Shown here: positions 19,093-26,985 of the stretch, piece after piece | Numbering within the stretch: the first letter of the stretch is position 1 | Layout of the letters: the number at the start of each line of letters is the position of its first letter | Assembly (NCBI GenBank): GCA_016931895.1 | Contig: JAFGDY010000136.1 | Span: forward strand, 1 to 55,256 | Direction of reading: 5' to 3' | Origin: Anaerolineae bacterium | GTDB taxonomy: Bacteria; Chloroflexota; Anaerolineae; 4572-78; J111 | Length of the DNA stretch: 55,256 nt | Notes under the pieces: generated by a model | The model's input: only the letters and a program-made list of their open reading frames with translations | What the model was told of the DNA's origin: nothing | Databases searched by the model: none | Translations under genes and position numbers: made by a program

Positions 19093-19181
19093 GTCATTTC
19101 GACGCCGCTACGCTTACGGGAGAAATCTCCTCGAAACCGTACCTTTAGAAGGAGATTTCTCGGCCTACGGCCTCGAAATGA
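19093..19181. repeat. Palindromic intergenic element (MITE-like), full copy
   Basis: An imperfect inverted repeat of 89 bases. Both ends read inward as GTCATTTCGA followed by a GC-rich stretch and GAGAAATCTCC. The left arm recurs nearly unchanged at 30153-30192. The intervening loop has ACCGTACCTTTAG. No coding frame runs through it. Confidence 0.75.
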
Positions 19182-19237
19182 CATTCAGCTTGTCACTCAA
19201 CAAAAGTATCGGCCTCATTCTGTTTTTAGTAAAGAAG

Positions 19238-19272
19238 TTGGTCATTGGTCGTTCGTCGTTGGTCATTGGTCG
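19238..19272. repeat. Heptamer-repeat intergenic element, copy 2
   Basis: Five consecutive 7-base units of the form GGTCATT, GGTCGTT, CGTCGTT, GGTCATT, GGTCGCT, starting near 19239 and ending right at the VanZ-like gene stop. A related piece (CGAACGACGAAGGACCAAT) is at about 19028-19046. The whole stretch 18981-19272 otherwise holds only this and the palindromic element. Confidence 0.75.
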
Positions 19273-19743
19273 CTACTGCTCGTTTTTCACTGCTTGTTGG
19301 CCCTTGAGCGCTACCAGGCCCAACGTCCCCAGGGTGGCGCCCAGCGTATTAAAAATCAGGTCGTCTACATCGGTGGCCCGGCTGGGGATGGCCAACTGGC
19401 TCAATTCAATGGCCAGGCTAAAGAGAAAACCAAGCAGGGCCACCCGGCGAATGGTTGGCCACGGGTTGGAGCGGTAAAGTATCCCGGCCAGCCCAACGCC
19501 CAACGGCACAAACACCATGATATTGCCAATCACGTCAATCAGCAAAAACCAAAAGGCGTGTCGCCGGGCGCAACTGCCGGCGAGCAGGCACGCGAGCGCG
19601 CGGCCATGTTCGGCCAGGGGGATGAGGTTGACTTGATTCAGGCTGTTATCGGGGTGCAGGGTCATCCACAGCAGCCAGGCCATGCTGGCTATTGCCAACA
19701 GCCACCAGCCCCATCGCGGGGGCAAATTTGGAGGCAAGTTCAT
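19273..19743 (-). CDS. VanZ-like membrane protein
   Basis: A 156-residue protein with four hydrophobic helices. The VanZ family pattern is clear: N-terminal helix then LNQVNLIPLAEHG, IDVIGNIMVFVPLGVGLAG, LGFLFSLAIELSQL and the end motif RATDVDDLIFNTLGATLG. The family is named for teicoplanin resistance, but most members have unknown roles. The start has no ribosome site; instead TATAAT lies on the minus strand at 19758-19753, only 9 bases upstream, so the mRNA may be almost leaderless (inference). Confidence 0.85.
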   Translation of the reverse strand: MNLPPNLPPRWGWWLLAIASMAWLLWMTLHPDNSLNQVNLIPLAEHGRALACLLAGSCARRHAFWFLLIDVIGNIMVFVPLGVGLAGILYRSNPWPTIRRVALLGFLFSLAIELSQLAIPSRATDVDDLIFNTLGATLGTLGLVALKGQQAVKNEQ

Positions 19744-19789
19744 TGTGCCGTAATTATAGCTTAAAGTATTCCGATTGAGTATTTTTTAC

Positions 19790-19818
19790 TTGGTAAAACT
19801 CTCTGTTTGTGGTATATT
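19790..19818 (+). promoter_or_regulatory. Predicted extended -10 promoter for the M42 peptidase gene
   Basis: -35 TTGGTA (19790-19795), 17-base spacer, then TG-G-TATATT with the -10 at 19813-19818. The peptidase ATG is at 19865. It is divergent from the promoter proposed for the VanZ-like gene at 19753-19758. Confidence 0.5.
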
Positions 19819-19864
19819 TGGGCTGCGTTGGCTACTGTATTTATGCGCCGGAAAGTAACTCTCC

Positions 19865-20944
19865 ATGACCAAAGAATCTAACCATCCAACCGTTGCCCTC
19901 ATCAAACGCCTGTCCCGAGCCGTTGGCGTCACCGGCTATGCCGGGCCAAATGCCATCCACCCGGTGATTGCCGCCGAAATGGCCCCCCTGGTTGATCGGG
20001 TTGAGCAGGACCGGATAGGGAGCGTTGTGGGCCTTAAAACGGGTCGGCAAAATCCGCCCAACGGACAACCACGGCGCAAAATCATGTTGGCCGCTCACCT
20101 GGACGAAATTGGGGCCATGGTTACGCAAGTGGACCGGGGCTTTTTGCGCTTTACCCAGGTGGGCAGTCTGGACGACCGGGTGTTGATGGGCCAGGCCGTG
20201 CTGGTGCATGGCCGGCGCGATTTGCCGGGCGTCATCGGCGCGGTTCCGCCGCATTTGCTGCCCGCTAACCGGCCTGCTGATACCGTTGACCACGCCGATA
20301 TGCACATTGACGTGGGCCTGCCGCCGGATCAAGTAAAAAAGTTGGCGCAGGTGGGCGATCTGGTTTCTTTTGTCAATCCCCCGGTTGAACTGTTGAACAG
20401 CCTTATCAGCGGCAAAGCCATGGACAACCGTTCCTCGGTGGCGGCCATGTTGCTTTGCCTGCGAGAACTGAATAAATTGCAGCACCAATGGGACGTGTAC
20501 GCCGTGGCTACGGCCGACGAAGAGTGGGGGCGTTACGTGGGCGCGACCACCCAGGCTTACGCCATCCGGCCCGACGTGGCCCTGGTGATTGACGTTACCT
20601 TTGCCGATGTGGAAGAAAATGAGATAAAGTTGAACGAAGGGCCGGTGCTGGGCCTGGGGCCAAGCAACCATCCGGTGGTGCGGCAACGCCTGCTGGAAGT
20701 TTGCCGGGAGTTGGAATTGAAATATCAAACCGAAGTAATGACCACGGGCCTGGGCACCGACGCCTACGCTGTGGAGATCAGCCGCGAGGGCGTGCCCACC
20801 ATGCTGGTGGCCGTGCCCAGCCGCTATATGCATTCCCCCGTTGAGGTGGTCCAGCCCAAAGACGTTGAGCGTATCGCCCGGCTGGCGGCTCATTTTATTG
20901 CCGGCCTCGACGAAGCCTTTGCGGAGAGTTTGGCTGCATTGTGA
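19865..20944 (+). CDS. M42 family metallopeptidase (glutamyl/tetrahedral aminopeptidase type)
   Basis: A 359-residue cytosolic dinuclear-metal aminopeptidase of the CelM/FrvX/YpdE family. Visible metal-site segments: AAHLDEIGAMV (His-Asp-Glu), MDNRSSVAAML (bridging Asp), ADEEWGRYVGA (base Glu and ligand Glu), VIDVTFAD (Asp) and SRYMHSPVEVV (late His). The PDZ-like insert VLMGQAVLVHG-RRDLPGVIG is present. M42 enzymes assemble as dodecameric tetrahedra and trim peptides produced by proteases. Length is normal. The ribosome site is weak (GGAAAGTAACTCTCC upstream). It stands alone, with a GC-rich inverted repeat after it. Confidence 0.9.
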   Translation: MTKESNHPTVALIKRLSRAVGVTGYAGPNAIHPVIAAEMAPLVDRVEQDRIGSVVGLKTGRQNPPNGQPRRKIMLAAHLDEIGAMVTQVDRGFLRFTQVGSLDDRVLMGQAVLVHGRRDLPGVIGAVPPHLLPANRPADTVDHADMHIDVGLPPDQVKKLAQVGDLVSFVNPPVELLNSLISGKAMDNRSSVAAMLLCLRELNKLQHQWDVYAVATADEEWGRYVGATTQAYAIRPDVALVIDVTFADVEENEIKLNEGPVLGLGPSNHPVVRQRLLEVCRELELKYQTEVMTTGLGTDAYAVEISREGVPTMLVAVPSRYMHSPVEVVQPKDVERIARLAAHFIAGLDEAFAESLAAL

Positions 20945-20993
20945 CCGCCGGCAAAATGGGATAAAGTTGAATAATCGGTAACAAAATTAAAAA

Positions 20994-21092
20994 GGTGTAT
21001 TTCAAATGAGTCGAAAAAAGCGCCGCAGGCCGGGGGGGTTGGGGGGTGTCCCCCCAACTTCTCCCCCCTTTCTGGCTCAAGTGAAACACACC
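20994..21092. repeat. Nested inverted-repeat element with G9/C9-type core hairpin
   Basis: Outer 17-base arms (GGTGTATTTCAAATGAG at 20994-21010 and the complement of CTCAAGTGAAACACACC at 21076-21092) match at 14 of 17 positions. Between them, 21038-21058 is a perfect 9-bp hairpin GTTGGGGGG-TGT-CCCCCCAAC. It fills the gap between the peptidase and mtnP and is too close to the mtnP start to be only a terminator. Confidence 0.65.
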
Positions 21093-21121
21093 CAAATTAA
21101 AAAACAGGAGAGAAAACCAGC

Positions 21122-21991
21122 ATGAGCAACGTAAAAATTGGCGTTATTGGCGGTAGCGGCCTCTACCAGATGGAAGATATGACGGATATTGAAGAAGTGG
21201 CTATAACCACCCCTTTTGGCGACCCGTCGGACAATTTCATTATTGGCACGCTGAACAACCGGCGGGTGGCATTTTTGCCGCGTCACGGCCGGGGGCACGT
21301 CATCAGCCCCTCGGCGGTCAATAACCAGGCCAATATTTGGGCCTTCAAGAGTTTGGGCGTCAAATACCTGATCAGTTCCAATGCCTGCGGCAGCCTGCGC
21401 GCAGAGTTTGCCCCGCGCCACATTGTCATTCCCGACCAGATATTTGACCATACCCGCTCCCGCGATTTGACCTTCTACAAGCGAGACGTGGTGGTCCACC
21501 CCAGCGTAGCTGAACCGTTTGAACCGGGGTTATGCGAGCTGTTGTATGAGGCGGTCAACGAAACCGGGGCCACGGTGCATAACGGCGGCGTATTTATCAT
21601 CATCGAAGGGCCGCGTTTTAGCACCAAGGGCGAAAGCAATATCTACCGGCAGTGGGGCTGCGACATTATTGGCATGACCACCGTGCCCGAAGCGTTTCTG
21701 GCCCGCGAGGCCGAAATTGCCTACGCCTCAATGGCCCACGTAACCGATTACGACGTGTGGCACGAAACCGAAGAGGCCGTTACCGTTGACGCCATTATTG
21801 CCAATCTGCTGGCCAATGTTGAAGTGGCCAAACAGGCCATCCGCAACGTGGTGGCCAAACTGGCCCACGAGCCGGATTATCCCAGCCATCACGCCCTGGA
21901 AACCGCCATCATCAGCCAGCGCAAACGGGCCGCTGTGCCGGACGATACCTGGCAGAAGTTGGAATTGTTTATTGGCAAATATTACAGCTAA
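21122..21991 (+). CDS. mtnP: S-methyl-5'-thioadenosine phosphorylase
   Basis: A 289-residue purine-nucleoside phosphorylase-type enzyme that splits methylthioadenosine with phosphate to adenine and methylthioribose 1-phosphate in methionine salvage. Motifs: GVIGGSGLY at the start (phosphate site), RHGRGH, SSNACGSLR, EGPRFSTKGES, GMTTVPEAFLAREAEI and TDYDVW (the Asp pair giving 6-aminopurine preference in MTAP). AGGAGAG precedes the ATG. Its end lies within 20 bases of, or overlaps, the start of the SEDS fusion gene, so both may share a transcript; no functional link is evident. Confidence 0.93.
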   Translation: MSNVKIGVIGGSGLYQMEDMTDIEEVAITTPFGDPSDNFIIGTLNNRRVAFLPRHGRGHVISPSAVNNQANIWAFKSLGVKYLISSNACGSLRAEFAPRHIVIPDQIFDHTRSRDLTFYKRDVVVHPSVAEPFEPGLCELLYEAVNETGATVHNGGVFIIIEGPRFSTKGESNIYRQWGCDIIGMTTVPEAFLAREAEIAYASMAHVTDYDVWHETEEAVTVDAIIANLLANVEVAKQAIRNVVAKLAHEPDYPSHHALETAIISQRKRAAVPDDTWQKLELFIGKYYS

Positions 21992-22007
21992 AGCAGCCGC
22001 CGGGATC

Positions 22008-24632
22008 GTGCTTCGCTTTTCTAACAATGGCCGGTGGTCGGTGCTTGGCAGTCTTTTAGGGCTGGCTTATCTTTTCACCGGCCTGGCCTTGTTCCAACTT
22101 GGCTTGGTAAACAATCAGGTAACCCCGGCCATATTTTTGCCGCTGCTGGTTCTGATCGTTTGCGGCAGTGCAACCGCATATTTTTTGGGCAAACGCTGGG
22201 CCATGGCCGGTGGTCAGGCCGACCCCATTTTGTTGCCCCTGGTTTTTTTCTTGAGCGGTTTTGGCCTGGTGCTGACCACCCGCCTGGCTCCACCCGCCTT
22301 TGTGATCCGCCAGCAATTTTGGCTAATTATTGCCACTACCTTGTTGCTGGTGGTTACCCTTGTTCCCAAAAATCTCAACTGGCTGCGCCGTTACAAATAT
22401 ACCTGGCTTATGGGCGGGCTGTTGTTGCTGGCGGCTACACTTGGGTTTGGCGTTAATCCTAGCGGTTATGGGGCGCGGCTTTGGCTGCAAATCGGCAACA
22501 TTTATTTTCAGCCTTCGGAACCGCTCAAGCTGCTGCTCATCGTTTTTTTGGCCGCCTACCTGGCCGACCGCCGCCGCCAGTTGATTGAGGTTAAAGCCTA
22601 TATTGGCCGGGTGGCGGTGCCGCACCTTTCTTATTTTGGGCCAATGCTGCTGATGTGGGGTTTTAGCATCGTCTTATTGATTTGGCAGCGCGATCTGGGC
22701 GCGGCGCTGCTCTTTTTTGGCACGTTTTTGGGCATGCTCTACCTGGCCACCGGCGAGGAGAAACGCTACATTTGGACCGGCGTGGGGCTGTTGCTGGCAG
22801 CCGGCGTTATGGGCTACTATTTGTTTGACGTGGTTCGGCTGCGGGTGGACGCTTTTTTGAATCCCTGGTTGGACCCGGGGGGGCGTTCTTTCCAAATTGT
22901 CCAATCTCTGCTGGCTTTTGCCAGCGGCGGATTCCTGGGCCAGGGACTGGGGCAGGGTTTGCCCACCGCCATCCCCGTGGTGCATACCGATTTTGTTTTT
23001 GCCGCCATTGGCGAAGAATACGGCCTCTGGGGCGCTGTGGGGGTGTTGGTTTGTTTTGCCGTGTTGGTCAGCCGGGCCTTCCGTATCGCCTTGCGGGCCA
23101 AGAGCGGCTTTGAGCAGTTGTTGGCCGGCGGCATTGGCGTGATGTTTGGCCTGCAAATCCTCATCATTACGGCCGGCACGCTCAAACTGTTGCCCTTAAC
23201 CGGCGTCACGCTGCCCTTTGTCAGTTACGGCGGCAGCAGCCTGGTGACCAGCTTTGTGATGATTGGTATTTTGTTGGTTGTGGCAGACCATTCCTCATCC
23301 CCTTCATATCTGTCCCCTGCCCGTCCTCTTTCCCCCCCTATGCCCCATTATCGCCTGGGCCGGGGCCTGATGGTGGGGTTTCTGATCATTGCCGGCGGCC
23401 TGATTTTTTGGCAGATTTTGGTGGCCCCCTTCCTGATTGCCCGCGACGACAACCCCCGCCCGATCATTGCCGCCCAAAAAGTCCACCGGGGACGATTGCT
23501 TGCGGCCGGCGGTATCCCTCTGGCCGAAACAATGGTGGGCGAGGATGGCCTGACCAAGCGGCGTTATCCCTATCCTCATCTGTCCTCTGTCACCGGCTTT
23601 TACAGTATCCGTTATGGCGCAGGCGGCACAGAAGCTATTTTTGATCCGGTGTTACGGGGTGTAGCGGGGCAGCCTGAACAGGATTTATGGTTAAACGAGT
23701 TATTGCATCGCCCTTTGCAGGGAGATGACGTGACGCTGACCGTCAATCTGCCCGCCCAACTCGTGGCCGACGAGATGCTGGGCGAGCGAGAAGGAGCCGT
23801 GGTGGTGTTGGACCTTCAAACCGGGGCCATCTTGGTCATGTCCAGCCATCCCACCTACGATCCCAACCGGCTTGATGAGCAATGGAACGTGCTGCGTGAT
23901 GACGAACGCGCTCCCTTACTCAACCGGGCTACTCAGGGTCTTTTCCCGGTGGGGGATCTGGCCCGTTTAATTGGCCTCATCGGTTTGTCCGAGGCCGGGG
24001 CCGCCACGCCAATGAATCCGCAAACCGAGCCGCTGGCCGAGATGTTGGCTCCCCTGGGTGAAGAAGGGTATCTGGCTACCGCTCACCAGCTTGGTTTAAC
24101 TCAACCTTTGTCCGGCTTGCCTTCCCAGCCGGCCCTGCTGCCTGATTTTGATGACCAGGGCGTGGCGAGAGATTTGGCGGTGACTCCTTTGCACCTGGCT
24201 CGCGTCATTGCCGCCCTGGAACTGGAGGGCCGTTTGCCAAATCCCATTCTCTCCCTGCCGGAGCGCGCTAAAATCCGGGCCATTAGTCCTGCTACCGCCC
24301 GGCGCGTCCGCGCCCTCTTAACCCAGGTTGATGAACACATTATCGGTTTTAGCGGCCAGGCTACCCCGGAGGATACCGGCCAGGCCTCGCTCAGTTGGTT
24401 TGTTGGCCTGGCCCCCACCCAGGCTGCCGAAGTTCCGGCTGCAACACCGGGAGAACTTATCCTTGATCCCGCCCAAATAGAACCTGCGCCAACCCCTACG
24501 GCGCAAATAGGGTATGAACCGGCTCGTTATGCGGTGGTGGTAGTAGCGGCAATGGATGAAGCAGAACCTGTCCCCGCCTTTCGTATAGCAAAAGAAACTT
24601 TAAAACCCATCCTCAACTCATCAACTCAATAA
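22008..24632 (+). CDS. RodA/FtsW (SEDS) protein fused to a catalytically degenerate PBP domain
   Basis: About 874 residues. The first 430 are a complete SEDS protein with about ten helices: FQPSEPLKLLLIVFLAAYLA, SFQIVQSLLAFASGGFLGQG, HTDFVFAAIGEE (D328, the Asp I take to be essential for glycan polymerase activity in this family) and PLTGVTLPFVSYGGSS. A Pro/Ser-rich linker, one TM helix (about 455-475) and a class B PBP/PbpA-like ectodomain follow (SVTGFYSIRYGAGGTEA, then GAVVVLDLQTGAILVM). The PBP part has lost catalysis: SxxK is DLAR (about 650-653), KTG is FSG (about 781-783), and no SxN is visible. The start is uncertain: GTG 22008, an upstream TTG overlapping mtnP, or GTG 22041. Likely role: glycan polymerisation with a built-in non-catalytic PBP activator (inference). 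Confidence 0.88.
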   Translation: MLRFSNNGRWSVLGSLLGLAYLFTGLALFQLGLVNNQVTPAIFLPLLVLIVCGSATAYFLGKRWAMAGGQADPILLPLVFFLSGFGLVLTTRLAPPAFVIRQQFWLIIATTLLLVVTLVPKNLNWLRRYKYTWLMGGLLLLAATLGFGVNPSGYGARLWLQIGNIYFQPSEPLKLLLIVFLAAYLADRRRQLIEVKAYIGRVAVPHLSYFGPMLLMWGFSIVLLIWQRDLGAALLFFGTFLGMLYLATGEEKRYIWTGVGLLLAAGVMGYYLFDVVRLRVDAFLNPWLDPGGRSFQIVQSLLAFASGGFLGQGLGQGLPTAIPVVHTDFVFAAIGEEYGLWGAVGVLVCFAVLVSRAFRIALRAKSGFEQLLAGGIGVMFGLQILIITAGTLKLLPLTGVTLPFVSYGGSSLVTSFVMIGILLVVADHSSSPSYLSPARPLSPPMPHYRLGRGLMVGFLIIAGGLIFWQILVAPFLIARDDNPRPIIAAQKVHRGRLLAAGGIPLAETMVGEDGLTKRRYPYPHLSSVTGFYSIRYGAGGTEAIFDPVLRGVAGQPEQDLWLNELLHRPLQGDDVTLTVNLPAQLVADEMLGEREGAVVVLDLQTGAILVMSSHPTYDPNRLDEQWNVLRDDERAPLLNRATQGLFPVGDLARLIGLIGLSEAGAATPMNPQTEPLAEMLAPLGEEGYLATAHQLGLTQPLSGLPSQPALLPDFDDQGVARDLAVTPLHLARVIAALELEGRLPNPILSLPERAKIRAISPATARRVRALLTQVDEHIIGFSGQATPEDTGQASLSWFVGLAPTQAAEVPAATPGELILDPAQIEPAPTPTAQIGYEPARYAVVVVAAMDEAEPVPAFRIAKETLKPILNSSTQ

Positions 24633-24646
24633 AGCCTTTGCCACGG

Positions 24647-25057
24647 TTACTCGTTACTCTCGACCTCTGGGGTTTCAGGAGATGCTTTTTTTTGCTCCAT
24701 CCCGGTAATGATCTGGTCTAATTCCGTCCTGATTTTGCGAAAAGCGTTAAGCAGATGGGGGCGCATCTCGTCCATTGTCTCCCGGCCCACTGCTTGCGCC
24801 GATTGCGCGGCTTTTTCCGCTTCCACTTTAATTTTTTGGCCTTCTTCCGACTCGGCCGCTTCTTTTACCGCCTGGCCGATTTCGTTGGCCATTTTTTCCA
24901 GGCCGGTCTGCATTTCTTCTAAATGCTGGCGCGTCTCCTCGCTTTCCCAGGTAGTTTTAAAAGCTGCCGCCAGGCTTTCGCCCAATGAGCGAAATTGCCG
25001 GCCTACGTTTTGCCACGCTTCGTTGGCCGGTGATTGGGTTTGGTTTTTTTCTGTCAT
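24647..25057 (-). CDS. Hypothetical amphipathic-helix protein
   Basis: A 136-residue, strongly charged, almost wholly helical protein with repeated Ala/Glu/Lys segments (ESEETRQHLEEMQ, VKEAAESEEGQKIKVEAEK) and no signal or membrane segment. I do not recognise a named family; the look is of an apolipoprotein-like or coiled-coil structural protein. It is convergent with the SEDS fusion gene (14 bases between stops) and leads no clear operon. Coding is supported by the absence of stops and by sensible codon use. Confidence 0.65.
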   Translation of the reverse strand: MTEKNQTQSPANEAWQNVGRQFRSLGESLAAAFKTTWESEETRQHLEEMQTGLEKMANEIGQAVKEAAESEEGQKIKVEAEKAAQSAQAVGRETMDEMRPHLLNAFRKIRTELDQIITGMEQKKASPETPEVESNE

Positions 25058-25115
25058 TTTTAATCCCTCGTCAGTATCTGTTATCTATTTTTTTTAACCA
25101 CAACGCCCGGCCAAA

Positions 25116-26858
25116 TCAGGGGGCTGTTTTGGCCGCTTCCTCTTCCATTAAGCTCCGCCGCAGAATTTTTCCCACCAGGGTTTTGGGTAATTCATCCCGG
25201 AACTCAACATATTTGGGCACTTTGTATTTGGCCAAATCCTGGCGGCACCATTCAATCAATTCCTCGGCGGTAGCGGTTTCACCCGGTTTTAATACCACAA
25301 ATACCTTGGCCCGTTGGTTGGTGCCGCCAACCGGCACGCCGATGGCGGCTACTTCCAGCACTTTGGGGTGTTCGTAAAAACGCTCTTCTATATCGCGCGG
25401 ATAAACGTTGAACCCGCCCGCGGCCAGGATCATGTCTTTTTGCCGGTCAACCAACCGAAAATAGCCATCCTCGCTCATTTCGGCAATATCGCCGGTGCGC
25501 AGCCACACCTGGCCGTCGTTGTGTTGGCGCAGCGTATTGGCTGTTTCGGTGGGCATGCCCCAATAACCCTTCATCACTTGCGGGCCGCAAACGAACAGCA
25601 GGCCGGGTTGGTTAGGCCCCAATATTTCTGTTTCATTTTCGGCATTGACAATTTTTACCACGGTATCGGGAATGGGGATGCCGATGCTGCCTATGCGTCC
25701 CCCCCCATTTAGCGGATTGGCCAGGGCCACCGGCGATGCCTCACTCAAGCCATAACCTTCCACCAGTTTGCCGCCGGTAATGTGTTGAAATTCCTGCTGC
25801 ACTTCTACAGGCAGGCCCGCCGCGCCGCTGATACAGGCTTTGATTGAACGCAGGTTATACTTGCCGGCCTTCACTTCAGGATGGTTATTGATAACTGTAT
25901 AAAGGGCCGGTACGCCCGGCACAATGGTTGGTTTGTGGATATTGATGGCGTTAAGCAAATGGTTTAAATTGCGCGGGTTGGGAATAAGAACCTGGGCAAA
26001 ACCGTTGAACACAGACACATTCATGCAAACCGTCATGGCGTAGGCGTGGCTCAGGGGCAGGGCCGTGAGCATCACCTCTTCGCCTTTACTCGGTTCGCTG
26101 CCTAACAACCAGGCGGCCGATTGGCTGGCATTTGCCACCAGGTTGGCGTGGGTGAGTTGAGCGCCTTTGGGCACGCCTGTGGTTCCGCCGGTATACATCA
26201 ACACGGCTACATCTTCAGGCGTGGTTTTAATGGGGTGCGGTTGCGCCGGGGCTGAGGCCAGCACGTCTTGAAACCAGGTTGTTTGGGGATCGGACGAAAG
26301 ATCAACGCGATGCCCCTCCCGTTTTTCTCTGGTTATTGTAAACAACCTTTTTAACAGGCCGGGCAAGTACTCCTTGATGTTGGTGACAATCACCTGCTCA
26401 AGCGCGGTGTCGGCGCGGATTGATTTTAGGTTGGGGTAAAGCATGCTCAATACTACGGCGTATCTGGCGCCGGAGTCGGTCAACTGGTGCTTAATTTCAC
26501 GGGCCACGTACAACGGATTACTGGGCACAACCACTCCCCCGGCCCGCAAAACGCCGTAGTAGGCAATGATAAACTGCGGGCAGTTGGGCATATAAATCAC
26601 CACCCGGTCGCCTTGTTGTAAGCCCAATTTTTGCAGCCCGGCCGCAAAACAATTAACCAGCTTATTCAATTGGCTAAAGGTGATGGTGTGATGTCTTTCG
26701 CCCAAAACGGGGGCCATCCCCCCAAAAATCAACGCTGTTTGGCGGGGGGGAAAATGCTCGGCGGATTTTTGCAAAAAATGGTCAACAGGATAGGGGGGAT
26801 AATCAAGGGAAATGGGCACTCCGGGATCGTAATGTTGATGCGATATTTGTGGCTGCAT
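25116..26858 (-). CDS. fadD: Long-chain acyl-CoA synthetase (AMP-forming)
   Basis: A 580-residue ANL-superfamily ligase that activates fatty acids to acyl-CoA through an acyl-adenylate. Motifs in order: P-loop-like MYTGGTTGVPKG near residue 220, VPGVPALYTVI, GYGLSEASPV, WLRTGDIAEMSEDGYFRLVD and hinge RQKDMILAAGGFNVYPRDIEE, with the catalytic Lys in PKTLVGKILRR near the end. Length and the linker motif fit FadD-type long-chain ligases; a medium-chain or aryl acid substrate cannot be excluded. The promoter region is shared with the divergent GNAT gene. Confidence 0.88.
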   Translation of the reverse strand: MQPQISHQHYDPGVPISLDYPPYPVDHFLQKSAEHFPPRQTALIFGGMAPVLGERHHTITFSQLNKLVNCFAAGLQKLGLQQGDRVVIYMPNCPQFIIAYYGVLRAGGVVVPSNPLYVAREIKHQLTDSGARYAVVLSMLYPNLKSIRADTALEQVIVTNIKEYLPGLLKRLFTITREKREGHRVDLSSDPQTTWFQDVLASAPAQPHPIKTTPEDVAVLMYTGGTTGVPKGAQLTHANLVANASQSAAWLLGSEPSKGEEVMLTALPLSHAYAMTVCMNVSVFNGFAQVLIPNPRNLNHLLNAINIHKPTIVPGVPALYTVINNHPEVKAGKYNLRSIKACISGAAGLPVEVQQEFQHITGGKLVEGYGLSEASPVALANPLNGGGRIGSIGIPIPDTVVKIVNAENETEILGPNQPGLLFVCGPQVMKGYWGMPTETANTLRQHNDGQVWLRTGDIAEMSEDGYFRLVDRQKDMILAAGGFNVYPRDIEERFYEHPKVLEVAAIGVPVGGTNQRAKVFVVLKPGETATAEELIEWCRQDLAKYKVPKYVEFRDELPKTLVGKILRRSLMEEEAAKTAP

Positions 26859-26907
26859 ACTTTTTCTTCTCCCTTTACCCTAAAATATCGGACAGACCCT
26901 GATAATC

Positions 26908-26936
26908 TTTTCATTTACGACAAAGGCTAGTATAAT
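26908..26936 (+). promoter_or_regulatory. Predicted promoter for the GNAT-menC-mutY operon
   Basis: A perfect -10 TATAAT (26931-26936) is 17 bases from a weak -35 TTTTCA (26908-26913). The first gene of the operon starts 49 bases downstream. It faces away from the acyl-CoA ligase gene. Confidence 0.5.
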
Positions 26937-26985
26937 TCCCCTTCGCCAAATGAACAAATCAAAAAATTAATGTTCACCTTGCTTT

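Noticed and set aside
19841-20893. 350-codon minus-strand frame opposite the M42 peptidase gene
   Set aside because: High His and Gly content with no recognisable domain; the plus strand carries all metal-site motifs of an M42 peptidase.
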